DNA from: Adiantum capillus-veneris
Taxonomy: Eukaryota; Streptophyta; Polypodiopsida; Polypodiales; Pteridaceae
NCBI GenBank assembly: GCA_014529385.2
Contig: CM043963.1
Location: 103,272,912-103,336,911 of the forward strand
Direction of reading: 5' to 3'
Length of the DNA stretch: 64,000 nucleotides
Part shown: positions 55,609 to 64,000 of the stretch, piece after piece
How the letters are laid out: each line of letters starts with the position of its first letter
Numbering within the stretch: the stretch's first letter is position 1
Made by a program: the position numbers and the translations under genes
The notes under the pieces: model-generated
What the model saw: only the letters and a program-made list of their open reading frames with translations
Told to the model about the DNA's origin: nothing
Database searches by the model: none

Positions 55609-56982
55609 ATGTCTACCCTAGATTCAAACGCAGCTTACACAAGCTTGGAGATCCCGACGATAGAGGAATATCCTCCCACAATGGATCTTTCAAACTTGCA
55701 ATTGATAAAGATCCATCTTGTTGAGAGAGTTTGGATGATTGGTCATGAGAGTGAAGGACTATATAGATACATTGACGACAATGAGATCAATCTTTATAGG
55801 TGCCTAGATCCATACCTAGAAGAGATAACGGATTACAAGCTCTTATATGTCTACACATACGGAGTCGACTGTCAATGGAGATCTATAGTTGTCGACAAGT
55901 ATGGACGAGAATACAGAGTTGTAGAAAGCACAAATCCACAGACTATATTAGAAAGAGGTGAATATTTGGTCAATGAAGGACCACAAATGCCTCCACCAAA
56001 CACGAGAATTCGTATAGGAATTCCAAGAAGAGAGCCACCGGGATTCCCTTCAAGAGAGATAATGAGAGAAGGATTGGGAGAGTCTCTGGTTAGACTTGTA
56101 GACAATCGACGAGTTAGACCATCCCAAGTCCAGAAATGGGTGAACAGAAAATTTTCCGGAGATAAAGATCCGAGAGATCACGTAATGGCTTTTAGAAGAG
56201 TGATGAGAGTAGAGGAAGTTTCGGATTTTGCGACACAGTTTGCGGGATTTGGATTGACTCTAGAAGATGATGCAGCTACATGGTTCGACTCGGTGGAAAA
56301 ATGGGATTTTGAGACCCTAGATGAGTTGTTTGAGGAGTTTATTGAAGAATTCTTGCCAAAAGGCATTGCTCACAACACGGTCTCGCAAATCCATAGATTC
56401 AAACAGAAAGAGAATGAATCACTACGCAAAGCATCATTACGGCTCAAGAGATATGTTAAGCTCTGTCCGAGAGCGAAATTACCTATGCAAGCACGACTGA
56501 TGCTGATATTTATCCAGGGAATGAGACATGCGGGCCTTCAGAAGGATCTGCATATGATAAGGAGGATGACACTAAACGAGTTGATCAAAGAAGCTCTTTA
56601 TCTAGTGGATAACTGTGAAGCATACAAAGAAAAGGACTTAAAGAGTCAAGGAGATGACACATCCTGTCAGCACAGAGTTTCAGAGATAAGTGAGTCCATT
56701 GCGAAGCCAATGGCACCTATTGATCAAGAAAAGTTTATCGACGACTTGGTCAAGTGGTTGATTCCTCTTGTAAGGTCTGATTCGGGAGAGCCGAAGTGGT
56801 GTGAAATTGAGAGAAAATGTATGAACCATACGGGGCAAGAGTGCTATTATAGCATGGAAAATTCTAGGAAGAGGTATGTACAACCTGTTCCAGAAGCACC
56901 TACTCCACCTAGATACATTACGGGGAATGCACCAGGACCAGTAGGAGTTTTAAGGCCACAGCTTATCTTAGGACTAGGATAA
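55609..56982 (+). CDS. Element G gag (capsid)
   Basis: A 457-codon frame starting MSTLDSNAAYTSLEIP, the first ATG after a long stop-rich leader. Residues about 175-350 form a retrotransposon gag domain: VRPSQVQKWVNRKFSGDKDP, FGLTLEDDAATWFDSVEKWD with the A-x-x-W-F pair, LDELFEEFIEEFLPKG, HRFKQKENESLRKASLRLKR and LIFIQGMRHAGLQKDL. The N-terminal 170 residues (WMIGHESEGLYRYIDD, LYVYTYGVDCQWRSIVVDKY) are an extra domain that I do not recognise; similar-sized N-terminal extensions are unusual in small gypsy gags. The C-terminus is proline-rich. The frame is fully open, unlike the rest of G, and no zinc knuckle is in it. Confidence 0.85.
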   Translation: MSTLDSNAAYTSLEIPTIEEYPPTMDLSNLQLIKIHLVERVWMIGHESEGLYRYIDDNEINLYRCLDPYLEEITDYKLLYVYTYGVDCQWRSIVVDKYGREYRVVESTNPQTILERGEYLVNEGPQMPPPNTRIRIGIPRREPPGFPSREIMREGLGESLVRLVDNRRVRPSQVQKWVNRKFSGDKDPRDHVMAFRRVMRVEEVSDFATQFAGFGLTLEDDAATWFDSVEKWDFETLDELFEEFIEEFLPKGIAHNTVSQIHRFKQKENESLRKASLRLKRYVKLCPRAKLPMQARLMLIFIQGMRHAGLQKDLHMIRRMTLNELIKEALYLVDNCEAYKEKDLKSQGDDTSCQHRVSEISESIAKPMAPIDQEKFIDDLVKWLIPLVRSDSGEPKWCEIERKCMNHTGQECYYSMENSRKRYVQPVPEAPTPPRYITGNAPGPVGVLRPQLILGLG

Positions 56983-57007
56983 CGAACCTCCGCTGCCAGG
57001 TGCTAGA

Positions 57008-57699
57008 ATGCAGGTAGACATGAGATACATGCCATGTATGAAAGCATCAAATAAACCAACGCCGGTACCAGCTACAATGTGGTATAGCAACCAAAGTGAG
57101 TACTACCCTTCGGAGCAACAAAATGTGAGAGAAACATATGGAGTGGTGAGGCCGGTACAACCTCCACCTCCTGGGTTTCAGTCGAAAGAAGGTATGAAAT
57201 GGACAAAAGGACATTGCGATTCATTGCAAATAGCGGCTTATCTAGGTCAAAGCTTGCTTATAGCCAAGAGGAAATGCTAAAAGAATCTCCTCAACCAGAG
57301 ACAGATTGTCACAAAAGTCATGACAACCAATTGGTCAAACAATGTCCTCATACGGAGATCAATGAAGTAAATGCCTATTGTCTTGAGTGTGGCATCACTC
57401 ACTTGATCTCCGATTTCCCGAAAACATCAAACCAAATTAGGAAAATCATGACAAATGTATCAGGGGTTGTTCAGCTCCCTAGTAGCTCAGAAAATGAAAA
57501 TTTTGTACCAGTTCAAGTAGTTACGAGAGCACAAGCTCAAAAGAAAGCTGAGGAGAATCCAGAGACAAAGAACACGGAAAGTGACATGAGTCCAAAGACA
57601 GATGATGGACCAAAGACAGACGCACCTAGTCAGAAAACCAAGAGCAAACAAAATAGTTGGAAAGCTAGAAAGACTAGGATGAAAGCACGCAGGAAATGA
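57008..57699 (+). pseudogene. Element G nucleocapsid-like region
   Basis: Two overlapping frames (57008-57280, then 57199-57699). CLECGITHLISDFP with a preceding C-H pair (CHKSHDNQLVKQCP) looks like two decayed zinc knuckles: spacing is near C-x2-C-x4-H-x4-C, with the final cysteine missing from the second. A lysine- and glutamate-rich tail (KKAEENPETKNTESDMSPK) follows, and then a basic end. Confidence 0.55.
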
Positions 57700-58487
57700 G
57701 AGCAAAATCTTTGGCTGAAAAGCTTACGGAAACTGAGGAGAAGATAAAACAACATGAGGAAACGGAGGCAACTTCTCTTACACAGATGATTAAACCTCTA
57801 GAAGAACCATCCACGGTTGAGAAACCGAGAAGTGCTAGTTCAGGCGGATCTGTGTTCGCAGAGAAGGTTAATGAGACATTAGATGCCCTCTTGAAAGCCT
57901 ATGATGAAAGGCTCAAAAACAACCAAACCCAAGAACACAGGTGGATGACATATCCCTATGCGGAACTAGAAAAGAAAAAAATTGAAATGTGCCAAAAAAT
58001 GATTCAAACAGCCCAAGATTTACTAGAACCACCAGTTGCAAAACCTGAGGATGTGATCCGTGTCATGCCTACACAAGTAATCCCACCAAACCAGAAACTA
58101 AAAGAACCAGATTCTAGTCATGAGCACAGGACAAACCTCAAAGACCCAGCATTAGAACCAAGGATAGTACTGAATACCACGGATAACTATTCCGAGGGAT
58201 TTCACCAAGCTATACCTGAGGATTGTAAAGAGATAGATGGTCTTGACGAATTGTGGAAACAAGTCAGAGAGGCCAATGAAGTTGATGACCTAAGAAGACG
58301 AGAAGACAAGACTGGTGATGAACGAGGAGTGTTTCTACCACCAATAGAGGAATTTGAGACTAGATCTCAAATGAATCTAGACGTGAGATCGTATTGGGGG
58401 GAAAAAGGATCTGTACAATCTATGGATAGTCAACCCCATTCTCTAAGAACACAACCATCCTACATGGGAGAGTACGAGACCAAGTAA
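57696..58487 (+). pseudogene. Element G charged linker between gag and protease
   Basis: A 263-codon frame overlapping the previous one by four bases (ATGA). It is rich in E, K, T and P, with KLTETEEKIKQHEETEATSL and a helical stretch KVNETLDALLKAYDERLKNN. No enzyme signature. It runs directly into the protease frame (58491), in the same phase after a stop at 58485-58487. Confidence 0.55.
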
Positions 58488-58490
58488 GAT

Positions 58491-59296
58491 GTGGTTGCAG
58501 TCCCATCACAGAGACTGTCTCCCAACAAGGCCATCGATTCAAAGGGGCTAGTAGATATTCTATCTACCCCAGTCACCTCTACAATAATGTTAGCCGAGTT
58601 GCTCAGAATAAGACCAAACATGTGGGCTAATGTGGGTAAATTTCTAGAGAAATTTGGTGTAAAAACCCCAATGACTCGAATCGAGGAAGGCATAAAAGAG
58701 CTTGAAATGCCTCAACTAAATACTAGGCTAGTGCCATTAAACAAGGTAGGCGAGTATTACGAGGGAGAAGATGGAAACACCACCCTTCCTATGGAATTAA
58801 ATGGTGTAAAAACCATGGCAATCCTTGACAGTGGAGCTGGTGTGGCCATTGCAACCAAAGAGGTTTGGAAAAATGGGGAAAACCTGCCATGATATCCACA
58901 CGAATGACCCTGCAGCTTGCAGACGGACACAAGGAAAAGCCCCTAGGACTGCTAGAAAAAGTACTTGTTACTTCTTGTGGCATTGAATCTGAACACACTT
59001 TTGCTGTTGTTGACTTTGGCAAGAAGAACAACTATGACATCATTCTGGGAAGACCATTCATGAGACAATTGAAAATGGTCCAAGATTGGGGTTATGACCA
59101 TATATACCTGAGACATATGGAAGCCATAACAAAGGTAAACTTGAGGGACCATAGCTATAGGGATGTGATGAGAACACCGGTTGAGGAGTTTGTTTCGGCC
59201 ACAGTAGCAGGATCAGAACTTCTAGCTTGGTTAGGTAAGCCTAAAGAACTGTGGATGTGTGGAGCTTCACAATGTGGTATCTTGAAACGTGAGTAA
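58491..59296 (+). pseudogene. Element G retropepsin
   Basis: MELNGVKTMAILDSGAGVAI carries the active-site D-S-G near 58830. After a frameshift close to 58880 the second part, FAVVDFGKKNNYDIILGRPF followed by MRQLKMVQDWGYDHIYL, gives the ILGRPF signature near the end of the domain. The spacing between the two signatures fits gypsy proteases. The active-site residues are kept; the frameshift breaks the protein. Confidence 0.85.
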
Positions 59297-59323
59297 TGTA
59301 TCCTAGAGCGGGTTATAGAGGAT

Positions 59324-60576
59324 ATGGACTATATCCCAGAACCATTTCCTGAAGAAGAGTTAGAGCCTTTTGGATGGGAACACATCTTGGCTACTCTGGA
59401 CGTGTGCGCCCTGGAGGATGCTCCCACAACAAAGTTTTGTGATGAAAATGGCTATGATGTCGTTCCTTATTTTGCAGTGAGTGTAATCCAGAAAAAAGAA
59501 GAGATTCAGACATCAACAAGCTCTCGAAATAAGGAGCAAACAAAGAAATGTGGAGAATCAAAAGATGAAGAAGACCACAAGTTCTATGACTCTGTAGAAC
59601 ACTTTGAGCTTCAAGAAGATCAACGACCCGGGAATCAATGTCATCGCTACACGAATAAAGTGCATCAAAAGTGGATTCCAAAGTCCTCCGTGAAGACACA
59701 GCCACCACAAGCATCCTCATACATGGCTCCTAATAAGGATGCAAAGACTCAGCTAGGAGGAATACGACCAGAGCAACGAGCTAACAATGCTCTAATCAAT
59801 GGGCTAGAAAAGTCCTCCAAGAAACTACCACCCATGAGCAAACAGACAGTAAATTTCCACCCATGAGAAAACAGACAGTAACTTTCCACTACCAACCAAA
59901 AAATCAAGGGAAAGTACAAGAAGTCAACCTTGTCGAGGATAGTAGCAATAGTGATGAATCTTATGACATCCCCTATCATCAACTCATGCCATCACTATCA
60001 CCAACCCCTACAGCAACAACCATGACAGGTCAAAAGAACAGGACAACAAGTCAAAGCCAAAAAGCTCGACAAATCTGGATACCAAAAAGCCAGATCGGCC
60101 AAAAACAGCTATGGATCAAGAAGACAAAGATTTCTAATGACAAATCACAAGATCCAACACCAAAACAAAAACAAGTAAAGCGTGCACGAACGGGTAAGAA
60201 TACCACAAAGTCACAAGCTTTCACAACTTAGGTTTGGGCTCCAAAGAAGTTGATTCAAGCACAAAAAAGTTAGGAATTCATTTTGATTCCAAAACAACCA
60301 CAATATCAACTTTCAAAGCCTAAAACCTGTCACCAACCAAGCGTACAAGGACTGAAGCAAAGACCATTGTCGACTCACACAACAAAAAGGTGGATCCCAA
60401 AGAAGTCTCTTCAAACACAAACGAAGCACGGGCAAGTATGGGTTTCCAAACGAGAGTCAGCAACAAAACAACCAATAATCGCAAAGAAATGGGTCCCAAA
60501 GAAGAACAACAAAGCTGCTGCTAGTGCATCTCTGCTTGAATTCTTACAATTCTTGCTACGATTACAGTACAGTTAG
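59324..60576 (+). pseudogene. Element G tail with repeated W-x-P-K motifs
   Basis: Three frames (59324-59866, 59863-60231, 60283-60576) with stops between them. Peptides KWIPKSSVK (near 59672), IWIPKSQIG (60072), LWIKKTKI (60108), VWAPKKLI (60233), ILIPKQP (60278), RWIPKKSLQ (60388), VWVSKRES (60435) and KWVPKKNNK (60484) give about eight copies of W[IVA]PKK at irregular 30-90-codon or shorter spacing. Between them lies a Q-, K-, T- and S-rich low-complexity chain. Reverse transcriptase and integrase would be expected here in a complete gypsy element. Function unknown. Confidence 0.65.
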
Positions 60577-60835
60577 AAGAGAGCAAGTCGCTTCAATCAA
60601 GCAACGATACAAGAGCTTCAAAGACCATTACATTGCTTAGAATAGGAAGCCTCACCAACAAATGCCAATAAGAAAATTGCTTATATCCACATCTTGCACA
60701 ACATAAATATTTTCCATGCATTAACTGTGTATGCATAATAGGGCTACATTACAAGGCTTGCATAGGCACAACTTTTAATTGCCCAAGCACAACACATACC
60801 CTTTGCGATACCCTGTCGTAAAGGATGACTCCAAA

Positions 60836-60850
60836 TAGGAAGGGGGGAGG
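60836..60850 (+). promoter_or_regulatory. Polypurine tract of element G
   Basis: AATAGGAAGGGGGGAGG-type run followed by CATTCTGAATGCGG. The next TG (at about 60856) does not match the 5' LTR start. Confidence 0.55.
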
Positions 60851-61236
60851 CATTCTGAATGCGGACCTAATATTATAACTATTAGAGGGCAATGTTTTCT
60901 GAGATGCATTGAATTTTTGCGTTTTATTGTGATAATTGTTTGACGATATTAAGAGTATATGCCCTCATAGTAGTGTTACAGAGGAGTATGGGGACAAAAT
61001 CCATATATGAGCCCCTAGGGAAATTTGTATAGTGTACATAGCATTTAGATTTCTATTTGAATGATTTTTCTTTTGTTGAGTTGTTTTCAGATTTTCTTTG
61101 TTTATTATTAAGAAAAAATTTAAAAATCCATAATCCACATAAGGAAAAGACTGATGAGAGGCCTGAGCACTACAAAATAATGAAGGTACAGGAAAACGAT
61201 GAAACTTCACGAAGTATATCTCAGCAGCCACTACAT
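60851..61236 (+). other. Sequence between the G polypurine tract and the satellite
   Basis: No match to the 5' LTR and no gene. It may be 3' untranslated sequence of G followed by a deletion, or part of a different LTR. Confidence 0.4.
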
Positions 61237-64000
61237 TTGATCCAGCACTTGTCCATTAGATCGAAGGCTTGAAGTGTGGATCCAATTGTTAGTATCTCTT
61301 AGATCCACCACTTGTCCATTCTAGCCATGTCTTAAAGGTAGGTGCATTCAACACTTGGCCATACTAGATCCATCACTTGGCCATTTATACTAAAATTTGG
61401 GAATTAGATACATCAAACATCCACCCCTTGTCCATTAGAATGAAGTATTGAAGGGTGGATCTAATTGTTGGTATCTTGTAGATCCACCACCTGGCCATTC
61501 AAGCCGTGTCTTAAAGGTAGGTGCATTCAACACTTGGCCATACTAGATCCACCACTTGGCCATTTATACTAAAATTTGAAAATTAGATACATCAAAGATC
61601 CACCACTTGGCCATTAGAATGAAGGCTTGAAGCGGATCTAATTGTTGGTATCTCCTAGATCCACCACCTCGCCATTCTAGCCATGTCTTAAAGGTAGGTG
61701 CATTTTACACTTGGCCACCATAACACTTGTAATTTTATACAATGTTTGTGGAATGAGTAGATTCTAGATCCACCACTTGGTCATTACACTAACAATTGGG
61801 AAGTAGGCGCATCAAAGATCCACCACTTGGCCATTATAACAAAGGCTTGAAATGTGGATCCCATTGTTGGTGTCTCATAGATCCACCACTTAGCCAATTA
61901 GGTGGATTCAACATTTGGCCATCATAACACTTGTAATTTTACACAATGTTTGTGGCATGAGTCTATCCTTGATCCACTACCTGTCCATTAAGAGTAAGAA
62001 CTGGTAAGTAGGTGCATCAAAGATCCACCACTTGGACATTATAACAAAGGCTTGAATTGTAGATACAATTATTGGTTTCACCTAGATCCACCACTTGGCC
62101 ATTCTAACAATGTCCTAAAGTTAGGTGCATTCACCACTTGGCCATCAGAACACTGGTAATTTTACACAATGTGTGTGGGATGACTACATCCTAGATCCAC
62201 CACTTGGCCATTTAGAATAAATTTTGGGAACTAGATACATCAAAGACCCACCACTTGGACATTAGAACGAAATCTTGAAGTGTGGGTCCAATTCTTCGTA
62301 TCTCCTAGATCCACCACTTGGCCATTCTAGACATGTCTTAAAGGTAGGTGCATTCAGCACTTGGGCATCGTAACACTTGTAATTTTACACAATGTCTTAG
62401 GGATGACTAGATCCTACATCCAGTAGTTGGCCATTTAGACTAAGAACCGGGAAGTAGGTGCATAAAAGATCCACCACATGACCTTATATCAAAGGATTGA
62501 AATGTGGATCCAATTTTTGGTGTCTCCTAAATCCACCACTAGGCCATTCTAACCATGTCTTAAAGTTAGGTACATTCAATACTTGGCCATCATAACACTT
62601 GTAATTTTACACAATTTTTATGGGATGAGTAGATTCTAGATCCCCCACTTAGCCTCTTAGACTAAGAATTGGGAAATAGATGCATCAAAGATCCACCACT
62701 TGGCCATTATAACAAAGGCTTGAAATGTGGATCCAATTGTTGGTGTCTCCTAGATCCACTGCTTGGCCATTCTAACCATGTATTAAAGTTAGGTGGATTC
62801 ATTACTTGGTCATCATAGCACTTGTAATTTTACACAATGTTTGTAGGATGAATGGATCCTAGATCCACCACTTGTCTATCTAGAGTAAGAACTGGTAAGT
62901 AGGGGCATCAAAGATCCACCACTTGGCCATTATAACAAAGGCTTGAATTGTAGAGAAAATTTTTGGTGTCAGCTAGATCCACCACTTGGCCATTCTAACC
63001 ATGTCCTAAATTTTGGTGCATTTAGCACTTGGCCCTCATAACACTGGTAATTTTACACAATGTCTGTGAAATGAGTAGATTCTAGATCCACCACTTGGCC
63101 ATTTAATAAGACTAAAATTTTGGACTTAGATACATCAAAGATCCACCACTCGGCCATTAGAATGAAGGCTTGAAGTCTGGATCTAATTGTTGGTACCTCT
63201 TAGATACACCACTTGGCCATTCTAGCCATCTCTTAAAGGTAGGTGCATTCAACAATTGGCCATCACAACACTTGTAATTTTACACAATGTTTGTGAAATG
63301 AGTAGATTCTAGATCCACCACTTGATCGGTTAAACCAAGAATTGAAAAGTAGGTGCATCAAAGATCCACCACTTGGCCATTATAACAAAGCCTTGAAATG
63401 TGGATCCAATTGTTGGTGTCTCCTAGATCCACCACTTGGCCAGTTACGTGGATTCAACACCTGGCCATCGTAACACTTGTAATTTTAAACAATGTTTGTG
63501 GGATGAGTAGATCCTAGATCCACCACTTGTCCATTAAGAGTAAGAATTGATAAGTAGGTGCATCCAAGATCCACCACTTGGTCATTATAACAAAGTCTCG
63601 AATTGTAGATACAATTGTTGTTGTCACCTAGATCCACCACTTAGCCATTCTAACCATGTCCTAAAGTTAGCTGTATTCAGCACTTGGCCATCATAACACT
63701 GGTAATTTTACACAATATCTGTGGGATGAATAGATGCTATATCCACCACTTGGCCATTTAGACTAAAATTTGGGAATTAGATACATCAAAGATCCACCAC
63801 TTGGCCATTAGAACGAAGGCTTGAAGTGTGGATGCAATTGTTGGTATCTTTTAGATCCACCACTTGGACATTCTAGCAATGTTTTAAAGGTCGGTGCAAT
63901 CAACAATTGGACATTTTAACACTTGTCATTTTACACAATGTTTGTGAGATGAGTAGATCCTGGATCCACCACTTGGCCATTTAGACTAAAAACTGGTAAG
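61237..64000. repeat. Satellite array S3
   Basis: Same monomer as S1 and S2. From 61264 on it matches 43493 to 46000 monomer by monomer, including unusual variants such as GAAGCGGATCTAATTG (43680, 61632), CCACCACATGACCTTATATC (44459, 62470) and GGCAT(T)TAATAAGACTAAAATTTTGG (45086, 63102). The offset drifts from 17771 to 17999 because S3 has one additional monomer near 61340-61530 and small indels. The array runs off the window. Confidence 0.93.

Larger units (their letters stand above)
52511..61236 (+). mobile_element. Element G: Gag-protease LTR retroelement lacking reverse transcriptase
   Basis: G has an LTR (52511-52868), primer-binding site, a 2.7-kb leader with a palindrome-bearing tandem repeat, gag, nucleocapsid-like region, retropepsin, a W-x-P-K motif region, and a polypurine tract (60836-60850). 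No reverse transcriptase, RNase H or integrase is readable on the plus strand between the protease (ending about 59300) and the PPT, a distance of 1.5 kb, too short for them. A 3' LTR matching 52511-52868 is not present; 385 bases of other sequence lie between the PPT and the satellite, so the 3' end was lost or the PPT is not the terminal one. Satellite flanks on both sides show that G inserted into the array. Confidence 0.8.

Noticed and set aside
1-64000. tRNA, rRNA, riboswitch or microRNA genes
   Set aside because: I saw no tRNA-like box pair or rRNA-like sequence. tRNA-like words occur only as primer-binding sites. A scan with tRNAscan-SE or Infernal would settle this.

Overview
This window looks like intergenic DNA from a plant with a large, repeat-filled nuclear genome. 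The evidence is a dense stack of plant-type Ty1/copia and Ty3/gypsy LTR retrotransposons, one of them with a C-terminal chromodomain, a long complex satellite, and fragments of plant PPR (pentatricopeptide repeat) coding sequence inside one retroelement's LTRs. I found no intact host gene, rRNA, tRNA or CRISPR array. A gymnosperm or a fern would both fit. The wording of the PPR pieces (ALVGMYTK, MYAKCGALAK) reminds me of the very large PPR families of ferns, but that is only an impression.

Layout. 1-1131: tail of a degenerate element with tryptophan-proline-lysine (W-x-P-K) motifs and an internal tandem duplication. 1332-2616: a 1.3-kb terminal-inverted-repeat (TIR) element flanked by TTAA. 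2621-3760: 3' end of a plus-strand LTR element. 4274-16844: a minus-strand copia element ('C1'), split at 6424-15302 by a composite gypsy-type element ('B') that carries three LTRs, PPR-derived segments and a palindromic promoter element. 17662-19198: a diverged LTR. 20735-33066: an old plus-strand Gag-protease element ('H'), split first by a second copy of the TTAA element (20773-22024) and then by a minus-strand chromovirus ('CV', 22616-30225) with a perfect 5-bp target duplication. 33067-39337: a minus-strand gypsy mosaic ('M') whose two end LTRs are different families.

39338-64000 is a satellite. Its monomer is about 223 bp and holds four copies of a CACTTGGCCAT core. It is organised as an ancient dimer and then in higher-order repeats. 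The array is interrupted by a 739-bp solo LTR with its AATTT target duplication (48422-49160) and by a long Gag-protease element ('G', 52511 to about 61236).

The most unusual structure is in G. Between its primer-binding site and gag, a 24-base palindrome (AGACATCCTACG plus its reverse complement, centred on ACGCGT) recurs nine times, five of them perfect, in a roughly 125-bp tandem repeat. G has gag and a retropepsin but no reverse transcriptase or integrase, and ends with about eight W-x-P-K motifs. H shares the protease and motif layout, so G and H may be related non-autonomous elements.

All positions and identities come from reading the sequence by eye. Percent identities, insertion dates and family names need alignments that I could not run.
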